In this document: piece by piece, positions 35,501-42,966 of the stretch | Position numbering within the stretch: the stretch's first letter is position 1 | Layout of the letters: each line of letters starts with the position of its first letter | Position numbers and translations under genes: made by a program | Assembly (NCBI GenBank): GCA_046349875.1 | Contig: JAXMBN010000001.1 | Coordinates: forward strand, 186,001-250,000 | Source of the DNA: JAXMBN01 sp046349875 | GTDB lineage: Bacteria; Planctomycetota; Planctomycetia; Pirellulales; Pirellulaceae | Reading direction: 5' to 3' | Length of the DNA stretch: 64,000 nt | Notes under the pieces: generated by a model | Seen by the model: only the letters and a program-made list of their open reading frames with translations | Told to the model about the DNA's origin: nothing | Database searches by the model: none

Positions 35501-36114
35501 TTCGCGAGCAAGGAAGGATCGAGCAGAAATGGAATGAGCTCCAGCGCGAAGATCCGACGTCGCGCATTGCGGCTGAAAAGCAAGATCTGTTGGGGCAACT
35601 CGAATCCGCTTCCGAACGTTGGATGGTATTGAGTATTGCAGAACAACTTCTCCATGCTGCCATGCAACGCTTCCACGGATCGCTCGAACACGAAATCCAA
35701 CAGGACATGGTCGGTATCTTTTCGCGATTGACGCAGCAGCGTTATGTCGACCTTCAACCCGATCCCAAGAATACCGCGTCGTTCTTGGTGGTTGATCGGT
35801 CGGGTTATTCCAAATCCCCAAGTCAGTTGAGCACCGGGACTCGCGAGCAACTCTATCTTGCCATTCGCTTGGCTCACGTCCGGCACTATTGTCGCAACTA
35901 CGAACCGTTGCCCTTGGTATTGGACGATTGCTTTGTCAACTTTGACGACGATCGATTGCATGCCACGCTGGAGACGATCCAAGAGTTGAGCGGGTCGCAG
36001 CAGGTGATCTTGCTGTCCTGCCATGAGCGTATGATGCAAGCGATGGCCAAGCTACCATCGCAATCGCAAATCTTGACCTTAGAATCACCGCAGATCAGTG
36101 AAAGCGCTTCATAG
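32500..36114 (+). CDS. YhaN/SbcC-like SMC-type ATPase
   Basis: A 1204-residue ABC/SMC-type ATPase, translationally coupled to the nuclease gene by ATGA overlap. The N-terminal Walker A is GRNESGKST (31-39). The C-terminus has the ABC signature QLSTGTREQLYLAIRLA (about 1109) and Walker B LVLDDCFVNFDDD (about 1139). Between them about 900 residues are rich in Q, E, L and R, with heptad character predicting long coiled coils. A low-complexity acidic/Ser linker lies near 545-600 (PEEDASPTLWSKLPEDQESE). No Zn-hook CxxC could be seen near the middle, which fits YhaN rather than SbcC/Rad50. Together with the upstream nuclease it should form an ATP-gated DNA end-processing complex. Confidence 0.93.
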   Translation: MRIERLHLHPFGHFNNRELTFDSVPLVLIYGRNESGKSTILQSIRESLFGFTKQAFSENGDLRTHLQCRLNDGSHVSFVRRRFGKRSSFEEGTLQGQALSEEQWLARIGDMDPQTYMNVFGFGLHELAIGEASLKGSNLTEAILGSGQSKVIDWKRIREGIEKERSELLTQRGRVQLIPDLIKKLRHHQTETEAEWVRPRQYRELCLEKEKLQQTQGQLIQRQNELRRSHHQRKRALEALPLAKQYGVLVQKRSEINLPEWMTADWARMWKTLQTEWMQFDQELNVLKRELNTITEEIAKIPCDSPLESAYPELQRLLGQSTNMLETYQRLQVIETQIAASQLAEAKTVEDLQMAGSRAEWDQMPLGAMRSSQFHEIVAPYRQALQEMESLGQEQKQIALEQELLERELDHRQSTLFSTVSQTLWHQAREAFERYQRLSIRDEQCHEWKSESERIEQHWRAWNASLDWLRELPIPNLESLQRAEKEAEHWKNERQSIQKELHRLEQEQLQWQAEKALLESTGAIPTWTQLQTVRQRRDQILTQWITNIDAKETPLPLLPEEDASPTLWSKLPEDQESESQGVWEPTQTSKAVKKTQASSSLAKKLKSLILQSDTMADALLQNAATVAQRDRLEASLRQQEERLQLLRKQLSEIETLEANVLAEHQEVQRKLPFAVADLYRIRPLCEDALRYRSLHERMDEHTTQVAKDGDQLNQLLEALMKAMAIDAETVKTTFPSLHARWQYLQELCNQAQRNAGTLEAQQQAVSRLHQRAKILASQEEEIAAKLTHYRTSFERWLSETGLPSDVTPDAAEKLLHGLADLRQHRADRERFQLEHREHTKRLQEYFESSREVLSSLQIIPHEAIHGLLRQLEQALQQASEVFEKKRQRELLWVRGEEKTQTYSSLQAQWQERHERRTKILQETNGDASDLDRWTSHAQQYWDLQNEILGMERQLQLLNESGMAMSDWIASLSCMDSFELEQGLNEDSQALEQVEQTLQENLREQGRIEQKWNELQREDPTSRIAAEKQDLLGQLESASERWMVLSIAEQLLHAAMQRFHGSLEHEIQQDMVGIFSRLTQQRYVDLQPDPKNTASFLVVDRSGYSKSPSQLSTGTREQLYLAIRLAHVRHYCRNYEPLPLVLDDCFVNFDDDRLHATLETIQELSGSQQVILLSCHERMMQAMAKLPSQSQILTLESPQISESAS

Positions 36115-36132
36115 AATGCGAGGGAGCGCAGG

Positions 36133-36900
36133 TTAGTAGCGTGGTTGGGATGCAGGGTTTTGCGAAGTGATGGTGGATGGGCCCGTCGTCGTATTGGCCG
36201 GTGGATTGCTGGCCATGCGAACATTGAGTGCTGCGATCCGCTGAAAAACCTCGGGCTGCATCGCATTGATGGCGAGACTCTGCTGATAGTTTTGAAGAGC
36301 TTGTGGAAGATCTCCCGAGGTTTCTCGCATGCGTCCCTTCGCGGCCCATGCCTTGGAATTGTTGGGATCCATGGCCAAAGCTTCGTCGAGATATTGTTCC
36401 GCGACCTTGGTATGACCGAACTCTTGATAGAGTCGACTCAATTCCAAGCGCGCGTCGGAAAGTGTTGGTGCGGAATTGGCCCAGTTCTTGAGAAAGGTAA
36501 AGGCCTTGTCTTGGCGATTCGATTCGACCAAAAGCACCGCTAAGCCTCGATGGCACTCCACATGATTCGGCGAGATATCCAAGCACTGATGATAGAGTGC
36601 TTCCGCCTGATCGATCAGTTTCTGATCTTTCTTGCCAACACCCATTTTGTGATAAGTGGAAGCCAGGTTGTAGTACACATCGGGATTGGTTGGGTCGGTT
36701 CGCTTGGCTGTTTCAAATTGCTGAAGAGCTTCGGGATAACGCCCTTGTTGGAAGAGCTGAACGCCCGTCGTATTTTGACCGTGACTGGTCCAACGGCAGC
36801 CTGTCATCGCATGGATCGCAACGAACAATAAACCTACACAGGCTAACCGATGGAATGGAACTCCCTTCGGAACGCTTGTCTTTTCGATCATCCGGTTCAT
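36133..36900 (-). CDS. TPR-repeat lipoprotein
   Basis: A 255-residue lipoprotein. The leader LACVGLLFVAIHAMTGCRW has a lipobox with Cys35. The mature protein is built of about five tetratricopeptide repeats, among them LFQQGRYPEALQQFETAKRT, DVYYNLASTYHKMGV, VECHRGLAVLLVESNRQDKA and AEQYLDEALAMDPNNSKAWA. The C-terminal 30 residues are a Pro/Thr/Ser/Asn tail. Such proteins scaffold envelope complexes, but no partner is encoded nearby. It is convergent with the YhaN-like gene, with 18 bases between them, and divergent from the permease gene. Confidence 0.9.
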   Translation of the reverse strand: MNRMIEKTSVPKGVPFHRLACVGLLFVAIHAMTGCRWTSHGQNTTGVQLFQQGRYPEALQQFETAKRTDPTNPDVYYNLASTYHKMGVGKKDQKLIDQAEALYHQCLDISPNHVECHRGLAVLLVESNRQDKAFTFLKNWANSAPTLSDARLELSRLYQEFGHTKVAEQYLDEALAMDPNNSKAWAAKGRMRETSGDLPQALQNYQQSLAINAMQPEVFQRIAALNVRMASNPPANTTTGPSTITSQNPASQPRY

Positions 36901-37121
36901 CGCTTGCCATCCTTAACGAAGACTTCGTTTGCTTCGGGGAAGGTAGTGATTTCGCGGAGGCTCGGCAAGATCGATCGAGCAAAACGAGAGAAGGGCAGGG
37001 GGGAGAGTGGCAATTCGCAGGGGAACGCGATACCATCGTGTCACCAACGAGATGGCATCGCTAGCATTGCGCCCAAGAAGAGGGTGTGGCAGGATGCCGA
37101 AGCGGATCGCAATGGGAAACG

Positions 37122-38519
37122 ATGATGGAAAGCCAATCACCAACGGAATCAACATCGAGCACGGAGTACGAACGCGAGCGGGTTCCCGACCGAGCCTTGA
37201 AAGGTCCTGCCGCCTTTTGGGGCATGTATGCAGGAGAACATACCGCTGGCACCGAGTTCATGATCGGTCCCTTGTTCGTGTCGTGGGGAGCCAGTGCAGC
37301 TAGTTTGATCTTTGGCCTGCTGCTTGGAAATCTCCTTGCCGTACTGACGTGGCGGTATTTGACAGCGGTCGTGGCAACGCAGAAGCGATGGACGCTTTAT
37401 TATCAGATGGAGAGAATCGCCGGGCCGGTTCTGGTCAAAATCTATAACTTGGCCAATGGTCTTTTGTTCTGTTTCTTAGCAGGGGCCATGATCACGGTTT
37501 CTGCAACCGCCGTAGGGCCTTTCTTTCCTGAAGGCTCGATTGCGATGCCTACCTTTCAATCATGGCTCCCGACGGGTCCAGCATGGATCGTCTCCTGCGT
37601 TGTGATTGGACTAGCCATGATCGTCGTCGCACTGAAAGGGTATGGAGTTGTCGCCAAGGTAGGCCATTATTCGGCTCCATGGATGCTGCTTGTGTTTGTT
37701 GCTTGTGCTCTTGTCACGCTGGGCAGACTCAAAACGTTTGATCTTTGGGCACTGCTCACACCTCCACCAGGCACCGAACCCAAGATTAGCTTTTGGGGTG
37801 TGGTTTTCTTCTCCTGGTTTTGCAATGCGGCGATGCACTTGGGGATGGCGGATGTGTCGGTGCTTCGCTTTGCCAAGAAACCGAGTTCGGGTTGGGCTTC
37901 TGCTGCAGGGATGTTTCTAGGGCACTATGTTGCTTGGATTTGTGCGGCGTTGTTGCTGGTGTATTGGGTACGCGAGCATGGTGTCGATCCCGCTGTGGGC
38001 AAAGATCCGGGAACGATGGTCAATGATGCTGTTGGATGGGCAGGTCTCATCTGCGTGATCGTCGCGGGCTGGACCACGGCCAATCCTACGCTCTATCGCG
38101 CTGGCTTAGCCTTTCAAGGCATCGCGAAGTATCGCGATCCACGGCAACGATTATCGCTGGGATCCTGTGCATCGCTTCGGGAACGTTTCACTGCCATCGC
38201 TATGAAGCTGCTCGATTTCGTTGGCATCTATGGTACGATCCTCGCACCCGTCGGTGCGATCGTGCTCGTCGATCATTTCCTTGCTGCACGACTTGGCATT
38301 CCCGTGGAACCAGCTATCCATCGACGATCGTTGTTCGAATGGAATGTACTACTGGCATGGCTGATCCCTGTTGCAATCGGCATGTATCTCCATTTCGAGC
38401 AGGGTGTGTTTCCTTCGTATCTTCCTTTGCCGTGTTCGCTTGCCCGTGGATTGCTTTACATTGTGCTTTATCAAGTGTTTGGACGATCGGCGACACACGC
38501 AAAGCGAGGTGTAGCATGA
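37122..38519 (+). CDS. NCS1-like multi-pass permease
   Basis: A 465-residue integral membrane protein with about 11-12 hydrophobic helices. FWGMYAGEHTAGTEFMIGPL, GLLLGNLLAVLTWRYLTAVV and AGWTTANPTLYRAGLAFQGI resemble nucleobase:cation symporter-1 (purine/cytosine permease) proteins, so uptake of a small nitrogenous compound is plausible. The substrate cannot be read. The ATG at 37122 follows GGGA; a GTG at 37086 is an alternative. Its stop overlaps the start of a 55-residue membrane-protein gene (ATGA), and an FAD oxidoreductase follows. The three may form a transport-and-oxidation operon. Confidence 0.75.
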   Translation: MMESQSPTESTSSTEYERERVPDRALKGPAAFWGMYAGEHTAGTEFMIGPLFVSWGASAASLIFGLLLGNLLAVLTWRYLTAVVATQKRWTLYYQMERIAGPVLVKIYNLANGLLFCFLAGAMITVSATAVGPFFPEGSIAMPTFQSWLPTGPAWIVSCVVIGLAMIVVALKGYGVVAKVGHYSAPWMLLVFVACALVTLGRLKTFDLWALLTPPPGTEPKISFWGVVFFSWFCNAAMHLGMADVSVLRFAKKPSSGWASAAGMFLGHYVAWICAALLLVYWVREHGVDPAVGKDPGTMVNDAVGWAGLICVIVAGWTTANPTLYRAGLAFQGIAKYRDPRQRLSLGSCASLRERFTAIAMKLLDFVGIYGTILAPVGAIVLVDHFLAARLGIPVEPAIHRRSLFEWNVLLAWLIPVAIGMYLHFEQGVFPSYLPLPCSLARGLLYIVLYQVFGRSATHAKRGVA

Positions 38520-38683
38520 AACGAGTTTTGCAAATCCTTGGAGCTATTGCGTTGCTTTGCACGATCGCTCCTTCGGCCCTCTTTGCCATGCAGTGGATCT
38601 CCTTGGAACTCGTCAAGGGAAGTATGATGATTGGCACGGTCCTTTGGTTTGCCACTGCACCTTTTTGGATGAAGGCCGAGTAA
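38516..38683 (+). CDS. 55-residue two-helix membrane protein coupled to the permease
   Basis: A small gene starting with ATG inside the stop of the permease gene (ATGA, 38516-38519). The product has two hydrophobic segments, VLQILGAIALLCTIAPSALF and VKGSMMIGTVLWFATAPFWM, separated by a short polar turn, which is a hairpin in the membrane. It may be an accessory subunit of the permease. The tight coupling and clean membrane pattern make it likely to be real, although no family is recognised. Confidence 0.7.
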   Translation: MKRVLQILGAIALLCTIAPSALFAMQWISLELVKGSMMIGTVLWFATAPFWMKAE

Positions 38684-38710
38684 TCTAAGAACTTGAGGTT
38701 TGAAAACAAC

Positions 38711-40435
38711 GTGATCTATCGCCGCCGCTTTCTCTCCCGGTCTCTTGCCACCAGTGTCGCTTTGTTCTCTCCCTATGCCTTCTTAAAACAGGTATCGGGA
38801 ACGGAGCACGCATTGGAGAATGCTCGTGAGCGATCGTACGATGTCGTCATTCTCGGAGGAGGTCTGGGTGGTTGCTCGGCTGCGTTAGCGGCTCTCCAAT
38901 CGGGTTTGAGAGTGCTCCTTACCGAAGAAACCGATTGGATCGGAGGGCAGCTAACCCAACAGGCAGTTCCACCCGATGAACACCGTTGGATCGAGACCAC
39001 AGGTTGCAATCCGAGTTATCGCGAACTTCGAAATCGGATACGGGATTACTATCGGCGCAATTATCCTTTGACCGATGCAGCGAAGGCCAAGCCCAATCTC
39101 AATCCAGGCAACGGCAGCGTTTCACCGTTGTGCCATGAACCTCGCGTTGCCTTGGCTGTGTTGCATGAAATGCTTGGGCCTTGGCTGAGCAATGGTCGCT
39201 TGACGTTAGCGTTGGAGACGCGTCTGGTCGAAGCACGCGTTGGAGGAGATCGTATTGAATCCGTCTGCTTCGAAACTCGATCGGGTCACAAGATTTGGGT
39301 TACGGGATCGTACTATATCGATGCAACGGAGCAGGGAGATCTTCTCCCGATGACCAAGACCGAATATCAAATCGGGAGCGAAGCTCAATCGGTAACCCAA
39401 GAACCCCATGCACCTTCGGTGGCTGACCCCAAGAACATTCAATCGTTTGTCCATTGCTTTGCCATCGATTATTTGGAAGAAGAAGATCACACCATCGATC
39501 GGCCTCGGGATTACGCCTTTTGGCGCGACCATGTTCCCAATCTTCGACCGGCATGGTCGGGAAAATTGTTGAGTCTGAGTTATTCATCGCCTCGCGATCT
39601 CAAACCCAAGACGTTGGATTTTGTCCCTGAAACGGCAGGAAAACCGCTTCCTAAAACTCCGGGACTCAACTTGTGGATGTATCGACGATTGCTGGATCCG
39701 AGCCAATTCACAGCGGGAGCGTACCGCAGTGGAATTTCGTTGGTCAATTGGCCACAAAACGATTACATGCTCGGCAATATCGTCGATGAACCGGCAGACG
39801 TCATTGCCAAACATCTCGAAGGAGCCAAACAACTAAGCCTATCATGGTTGTACTGGCTGCAAACAGAAGCACCTCGACCGGATGGTGGCCAGGGATGGAA
39901 AGGACTTCGCTTACGTCATGATATTGTGGGAACGGAAGATGGACTGGCGAAGTATCCGTACATCCGTGAATCGCGCCGCATCCAAGCCGAGTTCACGATT
40001 CTCGAACAGCATATCGCCAAAGCGTCGCGCGTCGCGTTGCAGAAGTCGAGTGACTCCAAGCCAACCTCGGAAAACTTTGCGGACTCGGTTGGTATCGGAT
40101 ACTATCATCTCGACCTCCATCCAAGCTCGCGTGGCGACAACTACATCGATTTTGAAAGTCTTCCCTTCCAAATTCCGTTGGGTGCTCTCATTCCTCGCCG
40201 TGTCGAGAATCTCATTGCGGGCTGCAAGAACATTGGAACCACTCACATCAGCAACGGATGCTATCGGCTTCATCCGGTAGAGTGGGGCATTGGTGAAGCG
40301 GCTGGCCGATTGGCTGCCTATTGTTTGCAGAACAAACAAACACCACGTGCCGTTCGCAATACTCCCGCCGCTCTTTCAAGTTTCCAATCGGGGCTCGTTG
40401 CCGCCGGAATTGAACTCGAATGGAAATCGCTTTAA
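38711..40435 (+). CDS. Exported FAD-dependent oxidoreductase
   Basis: A protein of about 574 residues of the FAD_oxidored family. I start at GTG 38711 because it opens an N-terminal YRRRFLSRSLATSVALF twin-arginine-like leader and GAGG lies about 12 bases upstream; the frame continues to a TTG at 38693. The dinucleotide fold DVVILGGGLGGCSAALAALQ is followed by EETDWIGGQLTQQAV. GSYYIDATEQGDLLP and LIAGCKNIGTTHISNGCYRL complete the FAD-binding pattern. Cofactor folding before Tat export would fit. The substrate is unknown, and it lies 27 bases after the small membrane protein gene. This family is common in planctomycetes among carbohydrate and sulfated-polymer degradation genes, but no such gene is adjacent here. 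Confidence 0.88.
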   Translation: MIYRRRFLSRSLATSVALFSPYAFLKQVSGTEHALENARERSYDVVILGGGLGGCSAALAALQSGLRVLLTEETDWIGGQLTQQAVPPDEHRWIETTGCNPSYRELRNRIRDYYRRNYPLTDAAKAKPNLNPGNGSVSPLCHEPRVALAVLHEMLGPWLSNGRLTLALETRLVEARVGGDRIESVCFETRSGHKIWVTGSYYIDATEQGDLLPMTKTEYQIGSEAQSVTQEPHAPSVADPKNIQSFVHCFAIDYLEEEDHTIDRPRDYAFWRDHVPNLRPAWSGKLLSLSYSSPRDLKPKTLDFVPETAGKPLPKTPGLNLWMYRRLLDPSQFTAGAYRSGISLVNWPQNDYMLGNIVDEPADVIAKHLEGAKQLSLSWLYWLQTEAPRPDGGQGWKGLRLRHDIVGTEDGLAKYPYIRESRRIQAEFTILEQHIAKASRVALQKSSDSKPTSENFADSVGIGYYHLDLHPSSRGDNYIDFESLPFQIPLGALIPRRVENLIAGCKNIGTTHISNGCYRLHPVEWGIGEAAGRLAAYCLQNKQTPRAVRNTPAALSSFQSGLVAAGIELEWKSL

Positions 40436-40681
40436 GGCGAGCTCTTTCGGATCTTTATTTAGTTCGTTTTCTTATCAACCGTAGATCGTTAGCTACGGTT
40501 TCTTCGATACCGGTTTGGATTTCAAAACACTCTGCAAGCGACTGAAAGTCAACGTTCAGGGACCTGGAGGTCGAGTTCCGGAAGCCCTAACCCACTACAA
40601 AGTGGCATTGCCCGTCCAGCACGATCCTACTAGCGTAGAATTATTCGACGATCGAACTATTCACGGCACGAAGGAAATCGG

Positions 40682-41167
40682 ATGGATGAAGAGCTAGAAA
40701 ATCAGGCGGCGGACCTCGGGGCCGTCATCCGAGAGATCCTCAAGCAATTCCAGTCGATCCATGCCATGGCGGCCGAGGGCCCCCATGCGCACTTAACTCA
40801 TCACGAACTCTTCTTGATGGAGCATCTGGGTGAAGAAGGTCCTCAAAAGATGCGGTCGCTCGCCGAATACCTCGGGGTGGCCGTCAATACGATGACCACC
40901 ATCATCGACGGTCTAGAAAACAAAGGGCTCGTCCTCCGATCCCGGTCCCAAGAGGATCGGCGCGTCATTCACATCGAATTGACTCCTATCGGCAAGGAGA
41001 CTCTCGAGTCGGCCATGCAATCCAAAATGGATTTTCACCGAGCGATTCTGGGTGTTCTCGAGCCCAAGGAACGCAACATGCTTCTCAAACTATTTCGCAA
41101 GATCGCGTTGGCTGGCGAAGACCAAGTTTCATTGGTCGTGCGACAACGTTCCACCCTTAGTCAGTGA
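40682..41167 (+). CDS. MarR-family transcriptional regulator
   Basis: A 161-residue winged-helix regulator. HLTHHELFLMEHLGEEGPQK, MRSLAEYLGVAVNTMTTIID (the recognition helix), GLVLRSRSQEDRRVIHIELT (the wing) and a C-terminal dimerisation helix fit MarR. AAGGAAA precedes ATG 40682. It is the first gene of an efflux operon: its stop overlaps the GTG of the membrane-fusion gene by 4 bases. By analogy with MarR/EmrR it probably represses the operon and is released by a toxic substrate. No clear operator palindrome was found in the 240 bases upstream. Confidence 0.92.
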   Translation: MDEELENQAADLGAVIREILKQFQSIHAMAAEGPHAHLTHHELFLMEHLGEEGPQKMRSLAEYLGVAVNTMTTIIDGLENKGLVLRSRSQEDRRVIHIELTPIGKETLESAMQSKMDFHRAILGVLEPKERNMLLKLFRKIALAGEDQVSLVVRQRSTLSQ

Positions 41168-42600
41168 GTCTTCCATCGATGCCAACGACTACCCCCATCG
41201 AAGATCGAGTCACCATGCCTGGACGACAAGACGTCCACTCTCATTCCGATGCCGTGCAGCATGCTACGGGAAACGCGACCATGCGACCAAAGGAGCGTTC
41301 CGGTTGGCTCATCCGCGCTGGATGGATTGGAACCTTTTCTTTGGCTACGTTTGCGGGAGGTTGGTGGTTAGGACATCGCCAAGAGGCCGAGTCTCATAAG
41401 CTTGGATTGGATGAAGCTCCCAAAGCAAGCGATACCAAGACATTTAAGATTACCGCAGAACCGGTTCGATTCCAAAAGCTTCGTCGGTATGTGGAAGCGA
41501 TTGGAACGATTCATGGATATGAAGAACTCACCTTGGCGGCCAAAGTCGACGGCCGGATCAAGAAGATCCATCACGATATGGCGAGTCGTGTATCACCTGG
41601 AACACTCTTGTTGGAGATCGATCCTACCGATGCCAAGCTCGCGGTCGATCAAGCCGAACAAGCTTTGCAAGCCGAGCTTGCCAGATGGGGATTTGCTCAA
41701 GTTCCCGATGCATCGACCGATCTCCAAAAGCTCCCGACCGTACAGTCGGCGCGATTGAAGGCCGACCTAGCCCAATCAAAGTTTCAACGGCTTTCATCGC
41801 TCCAGTCGGCCAATGCCGTAGCGCTTGAAGATCTTGACCAAGCTCGGTCCGATGCTCAAGTAACCGATTCGGATTGGCGCAATCAACTGTTGATGGCCAA
41901 GCATGCTGCGGCAACCGCTATGTTGCGCTCTTCGGAACTTCAAATCGCCAAACAACGACTACTCGATACACAGCTCATCGCTCCACAACCAACGCTCATT
42001 GAACGCCCCGAGGATGGGATCTACTCGATCTCAGAACGATTGGTGGCCGAAGGTACAATGGTTCGTCCCGGAGATGCCCTCTTCAAGTTGGTGCTCGGAA
42101 AAACCGTCAAACTACGCTTGTCCCTTCAAGAGATTCACAGTGGCGTGGTATCGGTTGGGCAAGAGGTCGAAGTCAGCACAGCTGCGATCGATCATTCGCT
42201 TCATGGCAAAGTCTCGCGTATCAGTCCTATCATCGATCCTTCTACGCGAACGTTTGTCGTTGAAGTGGAAGTGCCGAATGATGACTTCCGACTCAAGCCC
42301 GGCGGATTTGCCAAAGCCAAAATTTTAGTGGGCGAACAAGACCATGTGGCCACGATCCCACTCAAGGGGCTCGATACCTTTGCAGGGGTCAATAAGATCT
42401 TCGTGATCGAACAAGGGATCGCCAGGGAAGCGCAAGTGCAGATTGGTGATCAGACCAACGAGTGGGTTGAGATCGTTCAGCCCAAGTTGGAAGAGGGTGC
42501 CATCATCGCTACAAGCGCCCAACGGATTCTATCGGATGGCTCGGCGGTTGAGATTCGAACTGTAGAGGAAACCGCGACGCGCGAAGGAGATTCCAAGTAA
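41164..42600 (+). CDS. RND efflux periplasmic adaptor (HlyD/MFP family)
   Basis: A 478-residue membrane-fusion protein. One N-terminal membrane anchor (IGTFSLATFAGGWWLGH) is followed by the lipoyl/barrel core TLAAKVDGRIKKIHHDMASR and VSPGTLLLEIDPTDAKLAVD. A helical hairpin (about 150-260) and the typical TVKLRLSLQEIHSGVVSVGQ and GFAKAKILVGEQDHVATIPL segments complete the fold. It bridges the inner-membrane RND pump to an outer channel. The start is GTG at 41164, overlapping the MarR stop, and the stop at 42600 shares one base with the RND gene's start. No TolC-like gene is present in the window. Confidence 0.92.
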   Translation: MSLPSMPTTTPIEDRVTMPGRQDVHSHSDAVQHATGNATMRPKERSGWLIRAGWIGTFSLATFAGGWWLGHRQEAESHKLGLDEAPKASDTKTFKITAEPVRFQKLRRYVEAIGTIHGYEELTLAAKVDGRIKKIHHDMASRVSPGTLLLEIDPTDAKLAVDQAEQALQAELARWGFAQVPDASTDLQKLPTVQSARLKADLAQSKFQRLSSLQSANAVALEDLDQARSDAQVTDSDWRNQLLMAKHAAATAMLRSSELQIAKQRLLDTQLIAPQPTLIERPEDGIYSISERLVAEGTMVRPGDALFKLVLGKTVKLRLSLQEIHSGVVSVGQEVEVSTAAIDHSLHGKVSRISPIIDPSTRTFVVEVEVPNDDFRLKPGGFAKAKILVGEQDHVATIPLKGLDTFAGVNKIFVIEQGIAREAQVQIGDQTNEWVEIVQPKLEEGAIIATSAQRILSDGSAVEIRTVEETATREGDSK

Positions 42601-42836
42601 TGTCCTTTTCGGATGTTTGCATCAAACGACCTGTTTTTACGTGGGTGTTGGTGGCCATACCCGTGGTCCTTGGACTTGTGGCCTACAACGAATTAGGCGT
42701 GGACTTGTTTCCCAAAGTCGACTTTCCCGTCATTTCGATTTCGGCACTGCTCCCTGGGGCCAGCGCCGAAGAAATGGAATCGTCGGTCACCAAACCGCTG
42801 GAAGAAGCTGCTCAACACGATCTCTGGAATCGATGA
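42600..42836 (+). CDS. RND efflux pump, N-terminal fragment (frameshifted)
   Basis: The first 78 codons of an AcrB-type RND permease: SFSDVCIKRPVFTWVLVAIP gives the first membrane helix and LFPKVDFPVISISALLPGAS the porter domain. The frame ends in nonsense (QHDLWNR and stop) right where the family motif EEAVNTISGIDEL is expected. Removing one C at 42811 restores VNTISGIDELRSITREG and joins it to the downstream frame. The fragment would not function alone. It starts on the last base of the adaptor gene's stop codon. Confidence 0.8.
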   Translation: MSFSDVCIKRPVFTWVLVAIPVVLGLVAYNELGVDLFPKVDFPVISISALLPGASAEEMESSVTKPLEEAAQHDLWNR

Positions 42837-42966
42837 GCTTCGGTCGATCACTCGCGAAGGCTCAACGACTGTCATTGTTCGCTTCGTCCTCGACAAAGAT
42901 GGGGACGTTGGGGCTCAGGAGGCTCGCGACAAGATCTCTTCAATCATTCGCCAACTTCCGGATGGT

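Noticed and set aside
38036..38515. Long plus-strand frame in another phase upstream of the 55-residue gene
   Set aside because: It overlaps the permease in the wrong frame. Only its last 55 codons, after the ATGA junction, look like a real gene.
42805..42840. Programmed ribosomal frameshift in the RND pump gene
   Set aside because: No slippery heptamer or following pseudoknot was seen, and RND pumps are not known to need frameshifting. A single inserted base explains it better.
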